A stretch of 64,000 bases of DNA from Candidatus Sphingomonas phytovorans. Lineage in GTDB: Bacteria > Pseudomonadota > Alphaproteobacteria > Sphingomonadales > Sphingomonadaceae. Under the pieces are notes generated by a model. That model did not search any database. It was not told the DNA's origin and was given only the letters and a program-made list of their open reading frames with translations. Within the stretch, counting starts at the first letter, position 1. Every line of letters begins with the position of its first letter. Below, in pieces: positions 25,207 through 34,300 of the stretch. Made by a program: the position numbers and the translations under genes. The stretch is taken from NCBI GenBank assembly GCA_029202385.1, contig CP119314.1:4404501-4468500 (forward strand), written 5' to 3'.

Positions 25207-26838
25207 TCACGCCATCACGTTGCGGCCACGGGCGATGCTGGTGCTGTAGCCGACATTTCCCTTGGCCGAGCGTGTCTTGATCGTATCGACCATGACCCAG
25301 TCGTTGCTCACCCGCTCGGGCGTCAGGGTCATCGCCATATAGCCGCGCCGGCTGGTGTCGCACCATTTCAGCTCGGGATTGGCCGCGACCAGCGCCGCGG
25401 CGACGGCTTTGGGATCGGTCCCGAGCGCTGATTCATATCCGGGGGACGTGATGGCATGCCCCGCGAATTCGACGCCGGCGGGCTTGCCGTCCTGCGCCAG
25501 ATCATAGGCCCAGGCATTGTGGCTGTCGCCGGAAATGACGACGAGGTTGGCGCCCAGCGCCTGCGAGGATTTCAGGAAGCGCGCGCGTGCGGCGGGATAG
25601 CCGCCCCAATTGTCGAAATTGAACGGCAGACCGCTTTTCGCCGCGGCGATGCCGGCCATGATATAGCCCCTGGAGCGCTGGCTCGCGTCCGGCGCGAGCC
25701 AGCTCGCAGCCGCGGCCGGCATCACCGTCTCGCCCATGATCGTGCCGAATCCGACCACTTGCCAACGCTGGCCCGCCTTGACGGAGGCCCGCATCGCATG
25801 CGCCAGCCAATCCTCCTGCTGCGACCCCATCATGGTTGCCGCCGGATCCTGCCAGGCACCGTCGCGGAACGCCTTCAGTGCCGTTGCCGGATCGGCCTGT
25901 TTGAACAGGGGGCCGATATCGGGCTGCTTCGTCCGCGCCAGCAGCCGGGTCTCGGTACGGAACAACGTCGCCAGCGTACCGATGTCATAGGCCTTCCACG
26001 GCTCGTCGGAGACCGGCATCCACTCGCGGAACACCTGGATCGAGGCAGCGCGCCGGACATTCCAGTCGCCCTCGTCAGCGTGGTGGTTCTCCGCCCCGCC
26101 TTCCCAGCTGTCGTTCGCCGATTCGTGATCATCCCATTGCACGATCATCGGCACCAGGCTGTGCAGCTTCTGCAGGTCGGGATCGGCGCGATAGCTTGCA
26201 TAGCGCAGCCGGTAATCGGCGAGGTGGATCATCTCGGTCGCGGGCTCGATCCGCCGGCCAGGTACCGTTTCCTGCACCGACGGATAAATGCCGGCCGGAT
26301 ACTCGTAGATATAGTCGCCGAGATGGACGGCAAGATCGAGGTCGTCGCGCGCCGCGGCATGGGCATAGGCGTTGAAATAGCCGAAGGGCAGGTTCGAGCA
26401 GGAGAAGATCGCCGCGCGGAAGCTTTTCACCGCGCCCTCGGGCAGCGTCCTGGTTCGGCCGGTCGGCGAGAAGCTCCCGTCCGGCGCGACGAAGCGGAAG
26501 TGATAGGTCCGGCCCGGTGCGAGGCCGCCGACGGTGATCTTCGCCGTATGGTCGCGCCAGGGGCCGGTGATCTGCACGCCGCCCGCGACGATCTTCGCGA
26601 AGTCGGCCGTTTCGGATAGTTCCGCCTTCAGTTCGACCGCGTCGCCGTTCGCGGGGACGTAGCGTGTCCATAGCAGGATAGAATCGGCCGACGGCTCGCC
26701 GCTCGCGACTGAATGAGTGAAGCCCGTGCCATGGGCGACATTGGGCGTCTGGGCGAAGCCCGGAATGGCGAAGGCGCCGAGGCCAAGCGACCCCGTCAGC
26801 ATGAACGAGCGGCGATCGATCCGGTGGTGCATCGGCAT
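25207..26838 (-). CDS. phoD: Alkaline phosphatase D (PhoD family), Tat-exported
   Basis: This 543-aa metallophosphoesterase hydrolyses phosphodi- and monoesters in the periplasm to release phosphate. The N-terminus carries a twin-arginine signal (DRRSFMLTG, hydrophobic core, cleavage after GFAQ), as expected for a protein folded with its Fe/Ca cofactor. Metal-site motifs are HLGDYIYEYP, QWDDHESANDSW and ISGDSHNAW in the usual order. The ATG at 26832 is an alternative start. It is divergent from the GT39-like gene, and no obvious Pho box was found by eye. Confidence 0.93.
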   Translation of the reverse strand: MPMHHRIDRRSFMLTGSLGLGAFAIPGFAQTPNVAHGTGFTHSVASGEPSADSILLWTRYVPANGDAVELKAELSETADFAKIVAGGVQITGPWRDHTAKITVGGLAPGRTYHFRFVAPDGSFSPTGRTRTLPEGAVKSFRAAIFSCSNLPFGYFNAYAHAAARDDLDLAVHLGDYIYEYPAGIYPSVQETVPGRRIEPATEMIHLADYRLRYASYRADPDLQKLHSLVPMIVQWDDHESANDSWEGGAENHHADEGDWNVRRAASIQVFREWMPVSDEPWKAYDIGTLATLFRTETRLLARTKQPDIGPLFKQADPATALKAFRDGAWQDPAATMMGSQQEDWLAHAMRASVKAGQRWQVVGFGTIMGETVMPAAAASWLAPDASQRSRGYIMAGIAAAKSGLPFNFDNWGGYPAARARFLKSSQALGANLVVISGDSHNAWAYDLAQDGKPAGVEFAGHAITSPGYESALGTDPKAVAAALVAANPELKWCDTSRRGYMAMTLTPERVSNDWVMVDTIKTRSAKGNVGYSTSIARGRNVMA

Positions 26839-26922
26839 TTCCTTCTTCCTGCCGGTTGTCCCTGCACCTGCTCTATGGCGGCTCCGTGACAGCAGGTGCC
26901 ATCGCTTCTAAGGGCGGGGTCG

Positions 26923-28389
26923 ATGTCTCGATTGTTTTCCCTGGCCGCTGACCGGCTGACGAAGCCTGCGACGCCGGGCCGGCGAATGATCGTCATCCTT
27001 CTTGTTGCGATCATCGCCCGGGCGATCACCTTCGGCAGCCCGGTCGTTCATGTCGACGAGGAATTCTATTTCGTCGCGGCGCAGGCCTGGACTCATGGCG
27101 CGCTGCCCTATGTCGATGTGTGGGACAGGAAACCGATCGGGCTGTTCCTGATCTATCTGCCGGCGGCGGCGCTCGGCATGCCGCTCGGTATCTGGGCCTA
27201 TCAGGCGATGGCGCTGGCCAGCCTGGTGGCGACCGCCCTGCTGATCGCGCGCCTCGCCGATCGCGCCGGCTGGGGCAGGGGCGCGCTGGCGGGGGCGCTC
27301 GCTTATGTCCTGTGGGTCAATTTCGTCGACGGGCAGGGCGGGCAGGCCCCGATCTTCTACAATCTGCTGATCATTGCCGCCGCGGCGCTCATCGCCCCCC
27401 GGGCGGAGGAACACGCCCCGCGCCTGCGCGGCTTCGCGGGCATGGCGCTGGTGGGCCTCGCGCTTCAGGTCAAATATTCGGTCGTGTTCGAAGGCATGTT
27501 CTTCGGCCTGTGGCTGTTGTGGCGCGACTGGCGAGCCGGCGCGCGCTGGGCGATCCTGTCTTATGGCGCCGGGCTGGTCGCGGTCGCGCTGATGCCGACG
27601 ATCCTGTCCTGGCTCGCCTTCGCCTCGCTCGGCGCGAGCGATGCGTGGTTCTACGCCAACATCACCTCGATCCTCGATCGCAAGCCTGATCCGATGCTCG
27701 AGCAACTCGGCAATTTGGCGACGATCCTGCTGATCACCTCGCCGCTGATCGCCGCGACCCTGCTGGCGATCGGCTCGGACGGGGTGCGGACGCCGGAGAA
27801 GCGTGGGGTGCGGCGCTGGCTCTTCGCCTGGGCCGCCGCGGCGGCGCTGGGACTCCTGGTTTTCGGGTCCTGGTTCGAACATTATGCGCTGCCGTTGATG
27901 GTGCCGCTCGCGATCTGCGCGTCCGGCTTCTTTGGCGATCACCGCACGGGCCGGCGCGTCGCCCTGCCGGTGCTGCTGATCGCCTTTGTCGGGGGCCAGA
28001 CGCTGCTCGCCATCAAGCGCCACAATCGCGGCACGGCCGCGCAATTCTACGCCGTCGCCGACGCGATCGGGCGTGGGCCCGGCTGCCTCTACGTCTATTC
28101 GGGCGAAAGCGGCTTCTATCCGGCCAGCGGCCGCTGCGTGCCGACCCGCTATGTCTTTCCCAGCCATCTCGGACGCATCCGCGAAGAGGGCGCGATCGGC
28201 GTCGATCAACAGGGAGAGATCGAGCGCATCCTCGCGCAGAAGCCAGCCATCGTCGTCCTGCGACCGGCGTATCGCGGCGAACGCGCGGACCTGCGGGCGC
28301 TGGTGATGGCGGAGATGCGACGGAACTACCGGTTGCAGGCGGTCAGGCCGCTTGGCAACCAGACGATCGAGATCTTTGCCCGGCGGTAG
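26923..28389 (+). CDS. GT39-like (GT-C) membrane glycosyltransferase
   Basis: The start at 26923 (MSRLFSLAAD) is preferred over a GTG at 26896. The roughly 488-aa protein has about ten membrane helices. A conserved acidic pair sits in the first periplasmic loop (VVHVDEEFYFVAAQAWTHG) followed by DVWDRKPIGLF. This is the ArnT/PMT arrangement in which the first-loop aspartate activates an acceptor using a polyprenyl-phosphate sugar. A C-terminal soluble domain (about 370-488) follows. It probably glycosylates lipid A, a protein or a glycan in the periplasm. Confidence 0.82.
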   Translation: MSRLFSLAADRLTKPATPGRRMIVILLVAIIARAITFGSPVVHVDEEFYFVAAQAWTHGALPYVDVWDRKPIGLFLIYLPAAALGMPLGIWAYQAMALASLVATALLIARLADRAGWGRGALAGALAYVLWVNFVDGQGGQAPIFYNLLIIAAAALIAPRAEEHAPRLRGFAGMALVGLALQVKYSVVFEGMFFGLWLLWRDWRAGARWAILSYGAGLVAVALMPTILSWLAFASLGASDAWFYANITSILDRKPDPMLEQLGNLATILLITSPLIAATLLAIGSDGVRTPEKRGVRRWLFAWAAAAALGLLVFGSWFEHYALPLMVPLAICASGFFGDHRTGRRVALPVLLIAFVGGQTLLAIKRHNRGTAAQFYAVADAIGRGPGCLYVYSGESGFYPASGRCVPTRYVFPSHLGRIREEGAIGVDQQGEIERILAQKPAIVVLRPAYRGERADLRALVMAEMRRNYRLQAVRPLGNQTIEIFARR

Positions 28390-28499
28390 AGGGTGTTGGA
28401 ATCGAATTCGACTCTAAGTGGCCGGTTAAATCGCGACCCGCTCAGGCGATTCCACCACAGGATCGACATGACGCGAAATGGATTTCCGGCAATTTTGCG

Positions 28500-30236
28500 T
28501 TAGCTGGAAATCTGAGTCCACAGATCGGCGCGCCGCACGTCGAGCCGGCAGAGGTTGCGTAGTTTGTGGCGCCGCGCATACTCCAATACCCGGGCGTCGT
28601 AATCGGCGGCCAGCGGTTTGGCGAACTTCCAGTCGGGCGGGTTGAAGGTGGAAAAGCCATTGATCGTCGGCACACGCCAGAGCTCGGCAAGGAACATCGC
28701 ATCGACATTATGCGGAAGGCGCTCATTCTTCTCGGCATTGATAAAGAGCGGCTCGTTTTGACGGGCGGCGACTACATAGAAGCTCGCGCAGCGGGCAGGC
28801 GGTGGGGGGATGCCCCATAGAGCTGAGCGCTGTAGGGAACGACTGAGCCGCGCGGGAGATTCGGCGTTGAGATTCTCGACCACCAGCAGCGCTACGAACA
28901 CCACGGCCAACCAGGGCTTCGATCGCGCCAGCAGGGTTGCCTTTTCCCGCCAGGCCGCGACGACGAGCAGCAGAAACGGCAGCATCAGCCAAAGCTGATA
29001 GCGCAACACGACTCGCATGCCCTTCGCCCCAGGCACCAGCTCGAACACGAGCCCCCACGGCGACGCTACCCAAAATTGCAACGTGAGCAGCCACGCGACC
29101 ATCATCGCCAGCGCGAACGCCCGCAATTCTGTAGAAGCCGACCGATCCTGACCGACGCGGCGCTGAACGATGATCCGCCACGCCGCAGTCACTACAAGGA
29201 GGAACAGGATCAGCGGCAATCCCGATTCATGTTCCCCGCCGAGCACCCGCCCCGGCAGCGCCGGATCCGCCGGCAGGACAGCATGGACCAATGCGAGCAA
29301 TAGCCGGAAGATCCAGCCCCAGACATAGTTGTCGGCCCCCACATTGATCATGTCGACCAGCGGCGTGACGAGGTAGCCGAGCATGTGGCGGTACGACTGC
29401 CCGCCGGTCTCACCCACCTTGGGCAGATAGACGCTGAGGAAGGGAATGATCAGGACGATGAAAGCGCTGGCGGTGCAGGCAAGCGTCCCGGCGTGGCGAT
29501 GTACGAGGCGAAGGAGTGCGGCGGGTCGCCAGTTACCGCTAAGGGCGCACCAACAGACGGCGAACAGGCCGGCCGAAAAGATCGTGAACCAGGCCATGTA
29601 ATAGGCGGTCAGCAGCCACGCCGCCATCAGCGCGGCGAGCGCCACGGCCAGTAATCGAGCGCGGCGATAGCGCCCTTTTTGCTCAGCCCGAGCGATTGCT
29701 ATCGCCAGCATCATCGCGACCGGCAGCAGCGCGACGCTTTGCAACTGCGCGTGCATCGCCTGGAGCGAGATATTGCTCGCGATTGTCCACAGCAGTGCCA
29801 CCAGCGACGCCGCGGTTCGGCCCCAGCCAAGCGTTCGGGCGACCAGCAGGTAGGCCGACACAAAACCGATCGTCTTGAAGGTCAAGATGTTCAGCGTGTC
29901 GGCATGGAACGGATCGGCGAACAGTCGCCAGAAGGAATAGACCAGCCCGTATAGGAAATAGCCGTCATTATAGCCGAGCGTACCGGCATAGGGATAGAAA
30001 TAGCCCGTCGCATTCCAGGGTGCGACACCGCTCAGCACGTTGCGCCAATGTTCGAGAATGCTGATCTCGATCATCCCGTCGGCGCGATCTCCGAAGCCGA
30101 GATCGAACCCGCTGAGAATCGGCGTACGGAAGAACAGTGCCATCGCCGCTATGAAGACGAGCGCAAGCGCGGCACGACTGCGGGCGGTTCTGGGCATGGG
30201 CGGAGACACGACGTCGGCGGGGTGCGCTTGCTCCAT
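28500..30236 (-). CDS. Large polytopic membrane protein, probable GT-C-type glycosyltransferase
   Basis: The 578-aa protein has about ten to eleven hydrophobic helices and a C-terminal soluble tail of about 130 residues. The first periplasmic loop contains GFGDRADGMIEISILEHWRN with acidic residues, then PWNATGYFYPYAGTLGYNDG, resembling loop 1 of DPM-dependent or YfhO-like GT-C enzymes. The exact family is not recognised. The start at 30236 is followed by another ATG at 30197. Base composition is a little less GC-rich than the flanking core genes. Confidence 0.7.
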   Translation of the reverse strand: MEQAHPADVVSPPMPRTARSRAALALVFIAAMALFFRTPILSGFDLGFGDRADGMIEISILEHWRNVLSGVAPWNATGYFYPYAGTLGYNDGYFLYGLVYSFWRLFADPFHADTLNILTFKTIGFVSAYLLVARTLGWGRTAASLVALLWTIASNISLQAMHAQLQSVALLPVAMMLAIAIARAEQKGRYRRARLLAVALAALMAAWLLTAYYMAWFTIFSAGLFAVCWCALSGNWRPAALLRLVHRHAGTLACTASAFIVLIIPFLSVYLPKVGETGGQSYRHMLGYLVTPLVDMINVGADNYVWGWIFRLLLALVHAVLPADPALPGRVLGGEHESGLPLILFLLVVTAAWRIIVQRRVGQDRSASTELRAFALAMMVAWLLTLQFWVASPWGLVFELVPGAKGMRVVLRYQLWLMLPFLLLVVAAWREKATLLARSKPWLAVVFVALLVVENLNAESPARLSRSLQRSALWGIPPPPARCASFYVVAARQNEPLFINAEKNERLPHNVDAMFLAELWRVPTINGFSTFNPPDWKFAKPLAADYDARVLEYARRHKLRNLCRLDVRRADLWTQISS

Positions 30237-30254
30237 CGCCGCCGCCTAATCACC

Positions 30255-30503
30255 TCGTGGAGGCATGTCCAGATGGCCGAGCCAATCCTAAAGGGGCATG
30301 GTGCTTGGCTCGTCTGCCTGCCGCTCTATCGCTCTGATCTCAATCCGGACGAAATGGCATTCCCAAAGCTCAAGGCTCATCTCCCGCGCATTAAAACCCG
30401 AGGCATCGGTGCTATGGCGCGCGCGGTCTGAAAATATCCGCGCCTCTACATTCGCGAGAAATGCTGGCACTGTGTCAAACGGGTCGACTATGTGTCCGCA
30501 TAG
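30255..30503 (+). pseudogene. IS630-family transposase C-terminal relic
   Basis: The frame reads GHGAWLVCLPLYRSDLNPDE and MAFPKLKAHLPRI, matching the C-terminal DDE motif region of IS630/Tc1 transposases (LPPYSPDLNPIE then MAF.KLKA.L). A premature TGA follows, but the same frame continues with YIREKCWHCVKRVDYVSA and a final TAG, the typical end of these proteins. Only about 80 codons remain. It marks the left edge of a foreign-looking patch. Confidence 0.8.
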
Positions 30504-30512
30504 GCGTTCAGT

Positions 30513-32927
30513 TCACTGGAACTGCTTTCTCAGTGTCAGCCGTACTGTGCGCCCGAGTGGATCAACCTCGTCGCGCGAGTATCCCGCCGGCACACTCCCG
30601 TCGGGAAGCGTGATGCGGCGATAGCTTTTAGACAGGTTCTGGATGTCGAAAGACACCTTCATCCTTCGGGTCCACCCATTACCCTGCGGAGCCCTAAGCA
30701 ATCGATCGACGTTAGCGAACAAGGAGAGATTGAACATCAGCGGTGGCGTCAGCCGAAAGGCCCCATCACTTCCGGTTACGCGCGCGGGGCTGCTCCAACT
30801 GGTATTTAGACTTCCGCCAAACGCGCGCTTGCCCACGCTGATCCGGAGAGCCAATTCATGGCGCGATGTTCCGGAATCGACGAGGCGGTCAATCACGGGA
30901 AGCCCACGCCGGATCAAGCTCTCACTTTGCAAACGCAGTTGATAACTTAGCGCCAGATTGATTTGAGCTCGATCGGCTGCGAGGTTCAGGGCCATACCCC
31001 CTAGGGAGGGTCGCCGGATTCCGCCCAAACGCCAGGTCAGGCTGGAACTAAGATTTGCGTCCTTCTGCCGTTCGATGCTGATTGGGCGAGCATCGACGGC
31101 GAGCAGACGGCCCACGCTATCGCGCGTAACGCGCTCGGGAAAGGCCTTTTCGATCAAAGGGGTCAGTTCCGGGAACGCTGCCGGGCTGTCCGTCGCGACA
31201 AATTGCCGATAGGTGAAGTTTAGCGCCAACTCTTGTCGGCTAAGCGGCTGCACCATCATCGCGAGTGAAACGCTAGTCTGGTTGCCGCGCCCGAGTAGAG
31301 GGTTGCCGCCGGTTGTCCATGTCGTTTCCGTGACCTCCTCTCGGGCATAATCGAAAATGCGATTGACAGTGGCGACTATCGGTCCGTTGAGCTGATCAAA
31401 CGATGGTGTGTTCTGCGCTCGATCCATCGATCCGCGAAACTGGAGCGGTGCAAATGGCGCCCAGGTCACGCCACTGCCATAGCTGGTTTCAGCGCTGCCG
31501 CCTGCACCGCTTTGACGGCCAGCCGAGAGATCAATCGTGAGATCGCGGAACGCGGCGAACGCGGAACCCCGGCTGGAGATTGGGAGACTGACGGAGAGCT
31601 GGCCAGTCGACTGCGCGTATTTGGAGCGATTCGATGTCAGCGCAGCATTATCTCGTTGCATGGCGAGACTATGCCCCTGAACTGCCGTTGCAGAAAAGCT
31701 CCAAGAAAGCGGTCCTGCGGGCAAGTTCAGTATGGGCTTTTGCAGGTTCAAGCGAATATTCAGGCCATTTGTGCGAGAATAGCCGCGCCTGAAGTTTAGG
31801 AAAGAATCATTGAAAGGAGCATAGGGATCAAATTTCGGATCTTCCGAATCAACCGATTGCTGCAACCGTGCTACATCGGCCTCGCTTTCGAGCAGATCGT
31901 GACTGTTGCTGTGTGAGAAGCCCGCTGCAAGGCTGGTCTGTACGCGCCGAACCATCCCCGACAGTGTCAGTGACGCTCCAAGGGTTTGCACGCTGTTGTT
32001 GCTACGCAGCGCGCGCGCGCTAACGAGCGGCAGGACCGCCCCGTTCGGCGACCAACTGCTGCCGGTCGGCGAGGCCAGCAATACTTTCGGAATACCACGT
32101 AACCCGTCGCTGTCGTTCCGGCCTGCGTCGAGATTGACCGACGCCGTGAGATTGCCGAGTGGGCGCGCTACGTTGATGCCGAAGGTTACATTGCGAGCTG
32201 ACGGCTGCAGCGTTTCGAAATCGTCCGGGTCGATCTGATTAGCTGTCGCTGCAAATTGCTCAAGCGTTGAAACAATCTTCGTTCCCTCAAGTTCGGCAGG
32301 AGAGTCGCTTCTGTAGGAAGCATCGGCACTCCGCGGGATTCTGCGCGCAGACTTGAGTAGTACGCTTTGGTGACTGAATTGGACGCGCGCGCTCCAACGC
32401 GTGTCCCCGCTTATTGCATTCCGTGTCGCACCGAGGCTGCCGCCATATTGCCCGCCCGCAGTCGCTGCATTGAAACTTACTTCCGCCTCGTGGCTCGAAA
32501 ATTTCGGCTTCAGCACCAGGTTGACAACGCGCGCGCCCGCCCTTGCCCCATAACGGGGGCCGGCCTCCGGCATCAGTACCGCAACTCTGGTTAGAGCTTC
32601 GACGGGGTAGGAGAGGATCGAGGTGTCAAATCCTGCCGGCTTGCCGTTGATCAGGAAGACCGGTTCGGCGCCAGTAGGGTCGATGAACGGTTGGAGGTTC
32701 GATATTAGCTCTCGGATGCTATCCGAGCCATCCGCAGCGATGTCGTCTTCGTTGAACTCGGTCTCGGCGGGCAGCGCCGCGTCGCCCCGGCGGGCGGTAA
32801 CGACAATCTCATCCGACTGCTTTCTGTCGACAGATGTAGTGCTTCCTTGTGAGGCGGCGCTAGCCTGCTCCTTCACTCCGTCGCTTACTGTCTGCGTTAA
32901 TGTAAGTGTTGTGATAACATACAGCAA
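30513..32927 (-). CDS. TonB-dependent receptor-like outer membrane protein
   Basis: The 804-aa protein has a TonB-box-like DEIVVTA (about 39-45). A plug domain follows (about 50-150, with EPVFLINGKPAGFDTSILSY and GARAGARVVNLVLKP), then a beta-barrel ending in the outer-membrane type aromatic-rich ...RLTLRKQFQ. It would import a large ligand using TonB energy. The frame opens with TTG and lacks a normal Sec signal peptide; an in-frame stop lies just upstream, so the 5' end may be damaged. The ligand is unknown. A lectin gene lies just upstream on the same strand. Confidence 0.78.
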   Translation of the reverse strand: MLYVITTLTLTQTVSDGVKEQASAASQGSTTSVDRKQSDEIVVTARRGDAALPAETEFNEDDIAADGSDSIRELISNLQPFIDPTGAEPVFLINGKPAGFDTSILSYPVEALTRVAVLMPEAGPRYGARAGARVVNLVLKPKFSSHEAEVSFNAATAGGQYGGSLGATRNAISGDTRWSARVQFSHQSVLLKSARRIPRSADASYRSDSPAELEGTKIVSTLEQFAATANQIDPDDFETLQPSARNVTFGINVARPLGNLTASVNLDAGRNDSDGLRGIPKVLLASPTGSSWSPNGAVLPLVSARALRSNNSVQTLGASLTLSGMVRRVQTSLAAGFSHSNSHDLLESEADVARLQQSVDSEDPKFDPYAPFNDSFLNFRRGYSRTNGLNIRLNLQKPILNLPAGPLSWSFSATAVQGHSLAMQRDNAALTSNRSKYAQSTGQLSVSLPISSRGSAFAAFRDLTIDLSAGRQSGAGGSAETSYGSGVTWAPFAPLQFRGSMDRAQNTPSFDQLNGPIVATVNRIFDYAREEVTETTWTTGGNPLLGRGNQTSVSLAMMVQPLSRQELALNFTYRQFVATDSPAAFPELTPLIEKAFPERVTRDSVGRLLAVDARPISIERQKDANLSSSLTWRLGGIRRPSLGGMALNLAADRAQINLALSYQLRLQSESLIRRGLPVIDRLVDSGTSRHELALRISVGKRAFGGSLNTSWSSPARVTGSDGAFRLTPPLMFNLSLFANVDRLLRAPQGNGWTRRMKVSFDIQNLSKSYRRITLPDGSVPAGYSRDEVDPLGRTVRLTLRKQFQ

Positions 32928-33015
32928 ATTTCATCTCAAAAACGGAGATTCTATTCGAAAATAATACGAGCTCTTCCGCGGGCGCATTGCGCAAAGAGTT
33001 ATGTATATCTGTAAT

Positions 33016-33047
33016 GTGGTGCCGTCATCTTGAGATGGCGGCACCAC
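33016..33047. terminator. Strong hairpin between lectin and receptor genes
   Basis: The stem of up to 15 bp pairs GTGGTGCCGTCATCT with AGATGGCGGCACCAC (one T-G pair). It lies 19 bases beyond the lectin stop on the minus strand. The T-tract is better on the plus strand (GTTTGTATTGT), so it may terminate in either direction or shield the lectin mRNA 3' end. Confidence 0.65.
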
Positions 33048-33065
33048 GTTTGTATTGTACAGTTG

Positions 33066-33557
33066 TTAGTGGCGAATAGCCCATACAACTGAGTTGTTGG
33101 AATCATAAATTACAACATTTCCGTCATTTTGCACTATTAGTCTGGAGTTGGGATGCCCCTGGGTGTTCGTACTCCAGACACTGAATTCCTGTGTGGGGTT
33201 GTTCTGCAGGGCATAGTAAATTGACAGATTTCCATCTGTCTCGAACCTTGCTCTAACTGCTACGTTCGGCGTGGGGATGCAATTTTGAACGTTAACGGCC
33301 CAAATTACCTGACTCCCATTCTTATAAAGAACTAAATTTCCGTCAACCTGGAAGATTAGTTTGTATACACCAGTCGTCGAGTAGATAGCAGAATTCGCGT
33401 ACAAGCTCACATTCTGTGCTGCGGTTACGGTGTCTGAATAGGTAGCTGTCGGCATGCTTATATATGGACCGACGGTGCATGCGGCATAGGACGGAGTGGA
33501 CAGCAGTGCGCTGAACGCAGTTGCCGTAGCAATGACTGATGCCCTTGTTATTCTCAT
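33066..33557 (-). CDS. Secreted B-lectin (monocot mannose-binding, GNA-type) domain protein
   Basis: The 163-aa protein starts after GGAG with a Sec signal peptide (1-25, cleavage after SYA). The mature part is one bulb-type lectin beta-prism. It has three sugar-site repeats of the QxDxNxVxY type: intact at Q70-Y78 (QVDGNLVLY) and Q143-Y151 (QNDGNVVIY), and altered at E106-Y114 (ETDGNLSIY). Each is followed by a VxWA/VWS strand. Known relatives bind mannose or rhamnose; lectin-like bacteriocins have two such domains in tandem. The gene is clearly AT-richer than its surroundings, suggesting recent acquisition. Confidence 0.85.
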   Translation of the reverse strand: MRITRASVIATATAFSALLSTPSYAACTVGPYISMPTATYSDTVTAAQNVSLYANSAIYSTTGVYKLIFQVDGNLVLYKNGSQVIWAVNVQNCIPTPNVAVRARFETDGNLSIYYALQNNPTQEFSVWSTNTQGHPNSRLIVQNDGNVVIYDSNNSVVWAIRH

Positions 33558-34300
33558 AAATCATATCTCCGAACTTGTGGGTTGTCGAACTGCTGTTAGA
33601 AAATGCAGGTTATTCATGCATTTTTGAGTCGTCAATGCAGTCGTCTTGTGAGTGTGAAAGTAAAGGTGGGTAGTCATTGTTCTGGTAGTCTTGGAGGCTA
33701 ATAGATCTAGAAGTTTTGTTGGATAAATCTTAGTTAGATGGCGCAAGTTTCTGTTCTCATTTGGCTCGTGACGACTACTTCTTTGGAGCGCCAATAGCCG
33801 GATCAGGATAACCAGACTGGCACGGGCCGGTCGCTTTCGACCGGCGGGTCATCGGCGGGCGCCAGACGGACGTGTCGCTCGCCTCGCTCACTGATGAACT
33901 CGCCCCCCAAGCTCAAGCCGCCCGCTTCGCCAAAAGATGCCGCAGGAACGCCACCCCTGAACCATAAGTCTTTGATACAAGACAATCCTATTCGTCTTGC
34001 CGACAGAGGAACTGTGTCCATTTTGGCGATATTTGACGCATCCATTTGGGACGCACCTGAAAGACACTGCTGATCTGATACCACGAGCCGGAGGCTGTTA
34101 TGAAGCTGGTGCGAGCCTAGTGGTCTGTTTCATCATGAAGCGGTCTCGCAAAATCGGTCGCCCTCACGTTTGGCGCCGCCACCGAAGCGGCGAGGATATC
34201 GCAAGCTATTGTGGGCGCTGTCTGAAGTACGCTGATCGCTTTCAACCCGCACCGCGCTAACCGAACCGCGGTGGAAATGCGGGTGCCGGGCCGGGGTGCG
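33558..34300. other. 743-bp region without a confident gene
   Basis: From 33558 to about 33790 the sequence is AT-rich and should contain the lectin promoter on the minus strand. From 33800 on it returns to high GC. Short frames (33803-34084 minus, 33997-34260 plus) have no recognisable domains and look like debris of inserted DNA. Confidence 0.5.

Noticed and set aside
26908..28209. 433-codon minus-strand frame over the GT39-like gene
   Set aside because: Highly charged, Gln/Arg/Asp-rich translation without domains; it is antisense to a membrane protein, whose hydrophobic codons produce such shadows.
33066..33557. Calling the lectin gene a lectin-like bacteriocin (LlpA)
   Set aside because: LlpA proteins have two tandem B-lectin domains and usually no Sec signal; this protein has one domain and a clear signal, so only the fold is claimed.
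33997..34260. 87-codon plus frame near the right edge of the foreign patch
   Set aside because: No domain was recognised, the composition is mixed and there is no credible start region; probably debris.
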